45,829 nt of DNA from NCBI GenBank assembly GCA_016219545.1, contig JACRMH010000042.1, positions 1 through 45,829 on the forward strand. The letters are read 5' to 3'. The number at the start of each line of letters is the position of its first letter. Position 1 is the stretch's first letter. The stretch is from Chloroflexota bacterium. GTDB taxonomy: Bacteria > Chloroflexota > Anaerolineae > Anaerolineales > Villigracilaceae. A program made the position numbers and the translations under genes. Of the stretch, positions 32,674 through 40,600 are shown in pieces. Under the pieces are notes generated by a model. It was not told the origin of the DNA. It searched no databases and saw only the letters and a list, made by a program, of their open reading frames with translations.

Positions 32674-34596
32674 TCACTTGCAGCCTTCACCCATATCAAT
32701 GGACTCGATATTCCAAAGTGGATCGGCTGTCGGGTCAAGGTCAAAATGACAAAGGTCAGGGCGCACTGCGGCGATCCGCAAATGGTAATACAGCGGAATG
32801 GCGGTCAGGTCCGCTGAAAACAGGACCTGAGTCTCGCGGTACGAATCAGCATAGCTTTGGTCTTCGGGCATGGATGCCTGAGCCGTGCGGCAGGCCGCAT
32901 CGAATTCAGGGTTCTTGAAAGCTGTCACATTGGTCCCGGCCCAGGAATTGGCAGCAGTGGGGATCTGAGCGCTGGTAAACCAATTACAGGGAGGTTCGAT
33001 CCCATTCACACCCATCGCATATTCGATGAGATCAAAGTGACGCCCGAATAATGCGCCGGTTGGACCGGGGGCATAAAGATCGTTAGGTTCAAAATATTGA
33101 ACGTTGAGTCCAATGCCGCATTGAGCGAGGGACTGCGTGAGAATATCCGTGACCTGTCTGCGCTGTGTAGCAGTGGTGGTGTAGTAATTCAATTTCAGGG
33201 GCGTACCAGCCGTCACATTTATCACATTCGCCGCAGTGAGCGGAGTGGCTGGATCATGATCTGTATCTCTCCAGCCGGCCTGTTCGAGTAAAGCCCTGCC
33301 GGTGCCGGGGTCGAATGGCAAGGCCTCGATGTTGGGATCATATAAAGGATGCCCAACGGGCAGGTAACTTACCGGAACTGTCGTAAGCCCAAAGAGGACA
33401 TTATCCACAACTTTCTTACGATCCAAACAATAAACAATTGCCTGACGGGTATGCTCGTCTGCAAAAATATCCTGTCTATCGCCCTGCCGTGCAGGTTGAT
33501 AACCGTCATCATAAGATGAAGGTGTGATGCCAAGCCCAAGCCACTCAATGGTCATGCCGGATGTGGCAAAGGTTTTGGCCAGTTCGCCATCCTGCAACTC
33601 CTGCAACAGTCCCACCTGATTGTCGAGGCGAATGGTTGGGTCGATAATGTCACAGCGGCCGCCCACCAATTCGGACAGAGCCATGTCCGGGTCCGAAATG
33701 AAGCGAAAATTTACAGCGTCAAACTTTGGGTAGCCATCTGTCGCGCGGAAGTAGTGGGGATTCCTCGTCATGAGGATGTGATCGCCCGCGGCCCATTCCT
33801 TGATCATATAAGGTCCCCAGCCAATCGGCGAACGCGAAGCAATATCAATTGTTTGTAATTCAGAAGCGGAGAACTCGCTCCATACATGGCGCGGGGCGGG
33901 CGTCCAAAAGTTGATGAAGTAGGAAGGATCCAAATAGCCAGGCTTGCCCCACCATTGCAATGACTGCGGGTCGGAGGCTTCGTATGTTTGAGTACGTTCC
34001 ACCAAATATTTATTCGTAACCGCATCAGGCGCAGATGCAAGAGAAAACGCATAGACCGAATCATCCGCAGTAAGCGGTGTGCCATCCGACCAGGTCAGGT
34101 CGGGGCGCAGGCGGAAATTCACGATCATTTGATCCATGTCAAGCGATGTCGTACCGTCATAGATGATGGCACAATCATCGGCGCGGCAGCCAGCCGGACG
34201 GACGCGCAACCCCTGCGCAAGGGTGGACAGATTTCCATCCGCATCCACTATCTGATCCCCTGCCTGCACAGGCGTGCTGACAATTTCTGCGGCGCCGTTT
34301 TCAATGCTCGGCATCTGCGTAAGGATCACAGCCTGATAGTCATAGCCAATGGTGTCAAAGGGACCATCATTGACGGCTTGCATGACACCACGCGCGCTTT
34401 CATTCATTCCGCCATAGGGATAAAGGGTATTGGGTTCCTGTCCCATACAAACGGTAAGAGTGCGGGATACAGGCGTCGCCGTAGCGGCTGGAAGCAACGG
34501 AGCAAATGTGGCGGTAGGAGTCTCCGTCGGCGTTTGCCTGGCTGAACATGCAACAACGAATAAGAGGAGCAAAATAAAGGGAACGAACTTTTTCAT
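32674..34596 (-). CDS. Peptide/nickel-type ABC substrate-binding lipoprotein (SBP family 5)
   Basis: A lipoprotein of about 640 residues that captures peptides or similar ligands outside the membrane for an ABC importer. It has a signal peptide with lipobox VVAC (Cys17), a Thr/Pro/Ala spacer, and a family-5 body: FRLRPDLTWSDGTPLTADDS, PIGWGPYMIKEWAAGDHILM and RQAIVYCLDRKKVVDNVL. I start it at the ATG at 34596, where AGGCGA precedes and MKKFVPF begins the signal. It has no permease genes of its own and lies between the epimerase and response-regulator genes. It could feed the Dpp-type permeases about 4 kb away, or act as a sensor partner of the regulator. Confidence 0.88.
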   Translation of the reverse strand: MKKFVPFILLLLFVVACSARQTPTETPTATFAPLLPAATATPVSRTLTVCMGQEPNTLYPYGGMNESARGVMQAVNDGPFDTIGYDYQAVILTQMPSIENGAAEIVSTPVQAGDQIVDADGNLSTLAQGLRVRPAGCRADDCAIIYDGTTSLDMDQMIVNFRLRPDLTWSDGTPLTADDSVYAFSLASAPDAVTNKYLVERTQTYEASDPQSLQWWGKPGYLDPSYFINFWTPAPRHVWSEFSASELQTIDIASRSPIGWGPYMIKEWAAGDHILMTRNPHYFRATDGYPKFDAVNFRFISDPDMALSELVGGRCDIIDPTIRLDNQVGLLQELQDGELAKTFATSGMTIEWLGLGITPSSYDDGYQPARQGDRQDIFADEHTRQAIVYCLDRKKVVDNVLFGLTTVPVSYLPVGHPLYDPNIEALPFDPGTGRALLEQAGWRDTDHDPATPLTAANVINVTAGTPLKLNYYTTTATQRRQVTDILTQSLAQCGIGLNVQYFEPNDLYAPGPTGALFGRHFDLIEYAMGVNGIEPPCNWFTSAQIPTAANSWAGTNVTAFKNPEFDAACRTAQASMPEDQSYADSYRETQVLFSADLTAIPLYYHLRIAAVRPDLCHFDLDPTADPLWNIESIDMGEGCK

Positions 34597-34685
34597 GATC
34601 GCCTGCCAAAATATAATAGGATGCAAAGTTCTTTTTTCAATGAGGGCAATTATAACAATGATAATAGTTTCAAGTACCCACTAAA

Positions 34686-34714
34686 TGTACGGGCGGGGTC
34701 ATCCCGCCCGTACA
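34686..34714. repeat. 29-bp palindrome after the epimerase gene, variant
   Basis: TGTACGGGCGGG (34686-34697) pairs with CCCGCCCGTACA (34703-34714) around a 5-nt loop. It is of the same style as the GTAGGGGCG palindromes but has a different centre. Confidence 0.85.
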
Positions 34715-34719
34715 AGATA

Positions 34720-35736
34720 TCAAGAATGTAATGGAGTGACGCCCAAACCAACCCCATCGGGCATAAATAATTTCGCGCCTTCGTAACGAAGTCCACTAAA
34801 AGGATCGTTGCCGATGAGCAAGGGTCCGTCCAGATCAAGGTAGTTGCATAACGAAGCGAGATGAGCCGCGGCGGTGACGCCCACCGAGCTTTCGATCATG
34901 CACGAAAGCATGATCTTCATGCCATGCGCGCGGGCAGTGTGGATGGTCCGCAAGGCTTCGCGCAGTCCGCCGGACTTCATCAACTTGACCACTACGCCGT
35001 CAATAGCGCCCGCATAAGTCGCGACATCACGCGAAGTCTTTACGCTTTCATCCGCAAAGATGGGAGTGGTCACGCCGCGTATCTTCAATTGATCGCGCAG
35101 CCATAAATAAGACTTCACATCGCCAATGGGAAGCGGCTGTTCGATGAGTTCCAGATCATATTCCGACAACTTCGTGATTAACTCCAGCGCCTGCTCAGGA
35201 GTCCACGCGGCATTTGCATCCACCCGCAAGCGCGCATTGCTCGCCTGACGTATCGCCGCCACTGAAGCCTCTGCATCTTCAACGCCAAGTTTTACTTTAA
35301 TGATGGGATAGTTCGATTCTTTTACGCGCGCCGCCATCACTTCGGGCGTGTCAATGCTGACTGTGAACGAAGTCTGCGGCAAAGGAGCAGGCGTCAACCC
35401 AAACAATTTATATAAAGGCTGGCCGACCATCTTCCCCCACAGGTCATGCAAGGCAATGTCCACGGCCGCCTGCGCCGCATGAGGGCCGTCAGGCAGGGCA
35501 TTCAAAATATCTTCGAGCAAAAACGGGTCATCGCCCAGCGGCGGAAGCGCATTGATATAAGCGGATAAGCTTTCCTGAGTGTCACCGTAATAAAAAACTG
35601 CGGCCGCTTCGCCGTAACCGACCAAGCCATTATGCTCGATCATCGCCAGCACGTTATGACGCTGGTCGCTCGCGCCATGCGAAACGCGAAAGGTTGTTTT
35701 CAAATTAAGTGTCATTGGTTTAACAGAAAGCTTCAT
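34720..35736 (-). CDS. Dipeptide epimerase (L-Ala-D/L-Glu epimerase type, enolase superfamily)
   Basis: A 338-residue muconate-lactonizing-subgroup enzyme. The catalytic lysines are K147-x-K149 in IIKVKLG and Lys251 in VVVKLMKSGG. The magnesium ligands are Asp173 (VDANAAW), Glu199 (LIEQPLP) and Asp229 (FADES). The C-terminal MIESSVGVTAAAHLA and DLDGPLL fit dipeptide epimerases, which recognise the substrate's ammonium group through this Asp-x-Asp. The expected reaction turns L-Ala-D-Glu from murein into L-Ala-L-Glu. The start ATG overlaps the stop of the upstream NlpC/P60 gene (ATGA), showing translational coupling and a shared pathway. Confidence 0.92.
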   Translation of the reverse strand: MKLSVKPMTLNLKTTFRVSHGASDQRHNVLAMIEHNGLVGYGEAAAVFYYGDTQESLSAYINALPPLGDDPFLLEDILNALPDGPHAAQAAVDIALHDLWGKMVGQPLYKLFGLTPAPLPQTSFTVSIDTPEVMAARVKESNYPIIKVKLGVEDAEASVAAIRQASNARLRVDANAAWTPEQALELITKLSEYDLELIEQPLPIGDVKSYLWLRDQLKIRGVTTPIFADESVKTSRDVATYAGAIDGVVVKLMKSGGLREALRTIHTARAHGMKIMLSCMIESSVGVTAAAHLASLCNYLDLDGPLLIGNDPFSGLRYEGAKLFMPDGVGLGVTPLHS

Positions 35737-37517
35737 CGAAACCTCCTTGCGCCGCGATAATTTTCATGCAGCCATTTTCCATACCGCTTGCCGGCAGGAT
35801 CAAAGGTGTTGTACGCAATGCCCCAATCCGTTGCGTTAGCGTGAATGAATTCATCCCCGCCAAGCGATATCCCAACATGGCTGATATGAATTTCGTCATC
35901 TTCATCCTTCTCGCCAAAGAAAAGCAAGTCGCCGGGTTCGGGCGTTCCATTCACCGCCATTCCCACATCAAATTGCTGATCGGCATCGCGCGGGATCGTC
36001 ACACCCATAAAAGCATAAAAGGTTCCAGCGAGTCCCGAACAATCATAGCCATAAGGAGTCCGTCCGCCCCACAAGTAAGGCACGCCGCAAAAACGGCGGA
36101 TCAATTCCAGCGTTCGTTTAATTCCATCCGTATTTGCAGATGGACGCTGCGCAAGAGGAATTACATCTGCACTGAGGATCTTCCACATGCGACCATCAGG
36201 CAACTGGATGAAAGAGTCCGCATCTTTTTCTTCCCGCAAATTGACCAGCGTTGCAAAGGGTATTTTCTGCACGAGAAGATTCTCTTCATTCCACGCCTCC
36301 GCCAGTGATGCGGTCACAATTGCGTTACATTGACTCTGATATGCGCGAACATCACTCTCAGCGCATAAATAAAGCGAACCGTTATGTACCCAGCCCGAGT
36401 ATCCATCATGCATTAGATGGATGAGACTCCACTCCTCGCCGCGTTCGATCACCCGCGCCGACTCACCCATCCGCACCTGACTGATGCGTTCCGCATGAAT
36501 GGTCGACTTGCGGCGCAAATCCTCAACGGGGCGATTCATTAACGCCCAGGGTGTATTTTCATCGATCAATACTTTTAGATTGTCTTGCGTCACGGGCGTT
36601 TCGATCAACTTCAATGCTTCGGTGTGCATTTCAGTGTTGAGAACTGTGCCGCTTAATACTCCTTCTTCACTCACGCGTACATCGAAAATTCCTTCGCGGC
36701 TATCTTTATGGTATTCGAGTCTGTGACGATATAACTTGTCGCTTGCGGGTGTGCCGCGGCGCGCAATAAAATCATTCACCCGCTCGATCCATTCCGTCAT
36801 GATCTCATCGTGAACGGTGTGCGCGATCCCTTTTGGAATCCACAACTCACTTGCCGGAATGTGACGCGCGATAAATTGTCCATGCTTATACGGCGCGTTG
36901 ACCCTATCCTTCTCGCCTTGAATCACCATCGTGGGGCGAGTCACTTTGGCAAGGTCAGCAGGCGTGTAATTCGGCTCGCTAATGATCTCTTTGAGGGTCA
37001 TCAAAACCAGATCGCGCCAGTAGTCCGCTCCCAGCGGCGAATGAAGCGCAACCATCTCTTCATACCAAATCGGGCGTTCCCTTTCAATAAAATCAGGGTC
37101 GAAAATTGGCGGTTCTTTTTCGATCAAGTCGGGACTTACCCAGGCATTCGCCGCCTGTGGAATACAGGTCTGGATTACCTCGGGATGTTCGATGAGAGTC
37201 ACCAACGCAACATTGCCGCCATTGCTATGACCGATTACATGTGCGCGTTCAAACCCCAGCGCGCGGATCGTACCTGCAACATCCGACGCGAGTTCCTTGA
37301 AGGAATAGGTCATATTCGGATTGGTGGATTGTCCATGTCCGCGGCAATCAGGGACGATGACGTAAAAATCCTCCGCGAGCAAAGGCGCAACCTTGTTCCA
37401 GTTGGAGTGCCCTGTCCCGGTGGAGCCGTGAATCAGATAAATGGGCGCGTGGCCCGCGCGTTTTTTTCCGTAAGTTTGAAAATAGATTTCCGCACCATTT
37501 ACATTTACAAAAGGCAT
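35733..37517 (-). CDS. Alpha/beta hydrolase fused to SH3-NlpC/P60 gamma-D-Glu endopeptidase
   Basis: A 594-residue fusion. Residues 1-255 are an alpha/beta hydrolase with nucleophile Ser98 (VIGHSNGGN), Asp204 (QGEKDRVN) and His233 (GIAHTVHD). Residues about 260-460 contain SH3-like strands (RMGESARVIERGEEWSLIH, HDGYSGWVH), as in YkfC. Residues 465-594 are an NlpC/P60 peptidase with Cys493 (YGYDCSGL), His547 (HISHVGI) and His559 (FIHAN). YkfC-type enzymes cut L-Ala-gamma-D-Glu from diaminopimelate in murein peptides. There is no signal peptide, so it works on imported peptides in the cytoplasm. The hydrolase part may remove an N-terminal residue (some alpha/beta hydrolases are proline iminopeptidases). 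I know no standard name for this fusion. Confidence 0.88.
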   Translation of the reverse strand: MPFVNVNGAEIYFQTYGKKRAGHAPIYLIHGSTGTGHSNWNKVAPLLAEDFYVIVPDCRGHGQSTNPNMTYSFKELASDVAGTIRALGFERAHVIGHSNGGNVALVTLIEHPEVIQTCIPQAANAWVSPDLIEKEPPIFDPDFIERERPIWYEEMVALHSPLGADYWRDLVLMTLKEIISEPNYTPADLAKVTRPTMVIQGEKDRVNAPYKHGQFIARHIPASELWIPKGIAHTVHDEIMTEWIERVNDFIARRGTPASDKLYRHRLEYHKDSREGIFDVRVSEEGVLSGTVLNTEMHTEALKLIETPVTQDNLKVLIDENTPWALMNRPVEDLRRKSTIHAERISQVRMGESARVIERGEEWSLIHLMHDGYSGWVHNGSLYLCAESDVRAYQSQCNAIVTASLAEAWNEENLLVQKIPFATLVNLREEKDADSFIQLPDGRMWKILSADVIPLAQRPSANTDGIKRTLELIRRFCGVPYLWGGRTPYGYDCSGLAGTFYAFMGVTIPRDADQQFDVGMAVNGTPEPGDLLFFGEKDEDDEIHISHVGISLGGDEFIHANATDWGIAYNTFDPAGKRYGKWLHENYRGARRFR

Positions 37518-37529
37518 TGTTACCTCACA

Positions 37530-38351
37530 TCAACGCGCCAAAGCAAGCAGCGTTCTAAATGCAAAATAGATCGTGACCATATCCTCCGCAACATATTGAA
37601 CTTTGCGGTCCTGCAAGCGCAAGGCGCCCGGCATGATCATGGCCTTATCCGCCATTTCAGATTGAACGAATTCCAAGACCATCGTGATGGGCGCTTCCAC
37701 CTTGAAAGGTTTTGGAGATTTTTTCTGCGCGAGTTTTTTCACCGCGCGCTTTGCAGAGTCTTCGATCAATTTAGAAGTGACGGCCGGCGGGAAGCATTCA
37801 GCCGCCATACGCCCGATGGCTTGCTTGACAACAGCAGTTTCCACATCGCCAAAGAAATCCTGTGCTTCGGCGCAGACGGTCTGGTCGCCTGAGATCATGA
37901 TGACCGGCACGTTGAAATGTCCGCATACGCCGCCATTGAGTCCCGACTCGCCAAACAAGCGTCCGTTGATCCACAAATTGGCAACGCGTTCATCCGACCA
38001 GGTGTGGTCGAGGATGGCCGTTTGCGACCCCATGCGTCCATGATAGCCGATGAATAAAACCCCATCTACGTTCTGGTCAACTCCATGGACCATGGAAAGC
38101 GGCATGGGTGAACCCGTGTTAAGAACGGCACGCGAGTCTAATTCTTCGATGAGAATATTCCGGCTATTATTGTGACCATCTGTGACGGAGACACTATCTG
38201 CGCCTCCGGAGAAAGCACCGCGAATGGCCGCATTTACATCGCCTGTCATTAATTTTCTAAAACGAGCATATTCGGGATGATTGGGATTAACCTGATCCCA
38301 ATGGACAACGCCTGTAATCCCCTCCATATCAGCAGCGATCAAAATTTTCAT
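37530..38351 (-). CDS. dppA: D-aminopeptidase DppA (peptidase family M55)
   Basis: A 273-residue zinc peptidase. The ligands of B. subtilis DppA are all present: Asp8 and Glu10 in IAADMEGITG, His60 in VTDGHNNS, His104 in IGYHGRMG and a Glu near 135 in LFGESGLNGG. The catalytic His is in ILDHTWSD (His116). M55 enzymes release N-terminal D-amino acids, such as D-Ala from D-Ala-D-Ala. In Bacillus the gene is the first of the dpp operon; here it lies between the dppBC permeases and the NlpC/P60 gene, 12 bp from the latter. A repeat and a terminator separate it from dppC, so it may begin its own transcript. Confidence 0.95.
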   Translation of the reverse strand: MKILIAADMEGITGVVHWDQVNPNHPEYARFRKLMTGDVNAAIRGAFSGGADSVSVTDGHNNSRNILIEELDSRAVLNTGSPMPLSMVHGVDQNVDGVLFIGYHGRMGSQTAILDHTWSDERVANLWINGRLFGESGLNGGVCGHFNVPVIMISGDQTVCAEAQDFFGDVETAVVKQAIGRMAAECFPPAVTSKLIEDSAKRAVKKLAQKKSPKPFKVEAPITMVLEFVQSEMADKAMIMPGALRLQDRKVQYVAEDMVTIYFAFRTLLALAR

Positions 38352-38373
38352 AATGTGATACTCCCATTGTATA

Positions 38374-38442
38374 TGTCACCCTGAGTGAAACGAGAGTCTC
38401 TACTACCGAAAAGGGGATTCTTCGCTACGCTCAGAATGACAG
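38374..38442. repeat. 'tgtcattctgagcgtagcgaagaatcc' family repeat, facing pair
   Basis: Two diverged copies face each other: TGTCACCCTGAGTGAAACGA (from 38374) and, on the other strand, TGTCATTCTGAGCGTAGCGA (from 38442). This repeat family is common in intergenic DNA of environmental bacteria. It occupies the upstream region of dppA. Confidence 0.75.
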
Positions 38443-38457
38443 TGTGAAGTGTTTAAC

Positions 38458-38493
38458 AAAATAGGATTCAGGCTTTCACCCGAATCCTATTTT
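38458..38493 (-). terminator. Terminator of the Dpp transport operon
   Basis: AAAATAGGATTC (38458-38469) pairs with GAATCCTATTTT (38482-38493), with two further G-C pairs inside. It lies 15 bp after the dppC stop codon on the minus strand. Confidence 0.85.
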
Positions 38494-38507
38494 CATTCAT
38501 TTTTATA

Positions 38508-39494
38508 TTATTGCGTGCCGCGCATACGCGGGTCAAGCGCGTCACGCAGACCGTCACCGAGAAAGGTGAATGCGAGCACAATCAAAGCGACACAGATCGC
38601 AGGTGATAGAAGCAGGAAAGGCTGGGCATTGATCGCCGACTGTCCATCCAGCATCAACGAGCCCCAACTGGTAATAAAGATGTCTGCCGGGTTTGAGGAT
38701 GGTCGCAAACCAACTCCGAGATAACCAAGAATGGCTTCGAAAATGATCAAACCGGGAATGCTGAAGGCCATGTTCACGATCAGGGGACTGAGGCTGTTCG
38801 GCAGGATATGGCGGAACATGATGCGGAAATCAGTTGCGCCGATGCAATGCGCTGCTTCCACAAACTCCTTCTGTTTGAGGGAAAGCACCTGTCCACGGAT
38901 CAAGCGTGCCACGCCCACCCAGTTTACAATTGCCAGTGCGGCAAATAGAAGGATCAATCCATTCGCTAATTGTCCGATGAATGAATCACGCAAAGCCACC
39001 ATAACAATGATAAAGAACAGCAGGTCAGGGAAGGCATAGATCACATCTGTGAGGCGCATCAGAATGTTATCCACACGTCCGCCAGCATAGCCTGCAATCA
39101 TGCCGATCGTGGTACCCATCAACAAAATGATGAAGGTTGGGAAAAAGCCCACAACCATTGAAACACGCGAGCCATAAATCACGCGGCTCAGAACATCCCG
39201 TCCGAGTGAATCGGTGCCGAGCAAAAAGCGCGGGTCAGATTGAATGTTCGTTGAGCCTTTGAAAAATGGCGGCGGAAGAAAACGCTTGCCATCATTTATT
39301 TGCAGGGGATTCTCAGGAACGATAACCGAAGCAAAAACAGCCATGAAGGCAAACAGGATAATGATGATCAAACCGGCTACTGCGGCCTTGTTTTTTATCA
39401 AACGTGCCCAGGCCTCCGCACCTAAGCTTTTGCTCGAGCGAAAAATATCCCGTTCTGATTCAATCTCATTTGTCTGTGAAGTTTTTACAGCCAT
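38508..39494 (-). CDS. dppC: Peptide ABC transporter permease (DppC type)
   Basis: A 328-residue inner-membrane permease. After a cytoplasmic N-terminal stretch (about 1-30) comes a first helix (about 37-58), an extracellular segment with LLGTDSLGRDVLSRVIYGSR typical of DppC/OppC, and then five more helices. The EAA loop that contacts the ATPases is EAAHCIGATDFRIMFRHILP. The C-terminus GDGLRDALDPRMRG is diagnostic. It pairs with DppB to form the channel for di- and oligopeptides. It lies 17 bp after dppB and before the operon terminator. Confidence 0.95.
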   Translation of the reverse strand: MAVKTSQTNEIESERDIFRSSKSLGAEAWARLIKNKAAVAGLIIIILFAFMAVFASVIVPENPLQINDGKRFLPPPFFKGSTNIQSDPRFLLGTDSLGRDVLSRVIYGSRVSMVVGFFPTFIILLMGTTIGMIAGYAGGRVDNILMRLTDVIYAFPDLLFFIIVMVALRDSFIGQLANGLILLFAALAIVNWVGVARLIRGQVLSLKQKEFVEAAHCIGATDFRIMFRHILPNSLSPLIVNMAFSIPGLIIFEAILGYLGVGLRPSSNPADIFITSWGSLMLDGQSAINAQPFLLLSPAICVALIVLAFTFLGDGLRDALDPRMRGTQ

Positions 39495-39511
39495 ATCAGT
39501 ACTCCTAATGC

Positions 39512-40513
39512 CTATTCTTCGAACCGAATACGCGGATCAATGAACACATAAACGAGATCTACACTCAGGTTGGCAACTGCCACCAACAAGGCGTATACCA
39601 TAGTTGTCCCCATGATCATCGAATAATCACGCTGACCTATCGCTTGTACGTAGGCACGTCCCATACCGGGGAAACTGAACATCGTCTCGATGATGAATGA
39701 ACCTGTCACCAAACCTGCGAGGGCGGGTCCGAGGATCGTCACAACAGGGATCAAGGCGTTCTTGAGCATATGTTTAATGATCACGATACGCTCCGCCAGT
39801 CCTTTCGAGCGTGCAGTACGCACATAATCCTGGCGCATCACTTCAAGCATGGATGAACGTGTCAAACGAGCCGTATAAGCCATTGTCCCAAAACCAAGAA
39901 CCGTGGCAGGCATGAGCCAATACTTCACCTCATTCCAGTTATCCACGATGATATCTATCCAGTGCAGCCATGAACCAAAGATAATGATCAGGAAAATGGC
40001 CAACACAAAGCTTGGCACAGAAATACCGCTGGTGGCGATAAATAAACCAATATAGTCCCAGAGTGTATTTTGCTTAAGAGCCGCAACCACTCCGATGGGA
40101 ATTCCAAGCACAATTGCAAAGGATAAAGCAATTAAACCCAGCCGCAGGGAATAACCAAAGCGGCTTTGCCAAAATGATTGCAGAGGGGGCGCAGAAAATA
40201 AGATGCTTTGAACGGTTCTACCGCGTTGGCGGTAGGAGGGGCCGAGGTTGCCGCATATCATTCCGCACGAGAATTTTTTTGTAACACTGTTAATATCGCC
40301 AAAAACGTAAGCTGTAAACTGGCGCCAAAGGGGTTTATCCAACCCATAATAAGCATCCAGGGATTTTCGAGTAGAAGCGTCCACCTGCCGTCGATCGGAA
40401 TCTGTATCCCACGGTCCGCCCGGGGCGCTACGCATGATAATAAAAGTAACCAATGAAACCGTAAGTAAAACGGGAAACAACCAAAACATACGCCGGATAA
40501 AATATGTAGCCAT
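39512..40513 (-). CDS. dppB: Peptide ABC transporter permease (DppB type)
   Basis: A 333-residue permease with six predicted helices. The start WLFPVLLTVSLVTFIIMRSAPG and the loop YYGLDKPLWRQFTAYVFGD are typical of DppB. The EAA-like loop is VRTARSKGLAERIVIIKHML, and the C-terminal VYVFIDPRIRFEE is diagnostic. The periplasmic region before helix 2 carries two Cys (FSCGMICGNLG) and is somewhat longer than usual. It follows the substrate-binding protein gene after an 87-bp gap that contains a strong hairpin without a T-tail. Confidence 0.95.
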   Translation of the reverse strand: MATYFIRRMFWLFPVLLTVSLVTFIIMRSAPGGPWDTDSDRRQVDASTRKSLDAYYGLDKPLWRQFTAYVFGDINSVTKKFSCGMICGNLGPSYRQRGRTVQSILFSAPPLQSFWQSRFGYSLRLGLIALSFAIVLGIPIGVVAALKQNTLWDYIGLFIATSGISVPSFVLAIFLIIIFGSWLHWIDIIVDNWNEVKYWLMPATVLGFGTMAYTARLTRSSMLEVMRQDYVRTARSKGLAERIVIIKHMLKNALIPVVTILGPALAGLVTGSFIIETMFSFPGMGRAYVQAIGQRDYSMIMGTTMVYALLVAVANLSVDLVYVFIDPRIRFEE

Positions 40514-40550
40514 AAGGGTTTCTCCAAATTAAGTGGAGCAGAGAAATTAG

Positions 40551-40579
40551 GGCTGACCGGTTATTAGCCGGTCAGCCCT
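40551..40579 (-). promoter_or_regulatory. Intercistronic hairpin between the binding-protein and dppB genes
   Basis: GGGCTGACCGG (40551-40561) pairs with CCGGTCAGCCC (40569-40579). On the minus strand no T-run follows, so it is more likely a processing or stabilising hairpin that leaves extra mRNA for the binding protein than a full terminator. Confidence 0.6.
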
Positions 40580-40600
40580 TTTATTCAAATCTAGTAAAGA

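Noticed and set aside
36810..37892. 360-codon plus-strand frame opposite the hydrolase-NlpC and DppA genes
   Set aside because: It crosses the boundary of two clearly coding minus-strand genes and its product is Arg/His-rich without family features.
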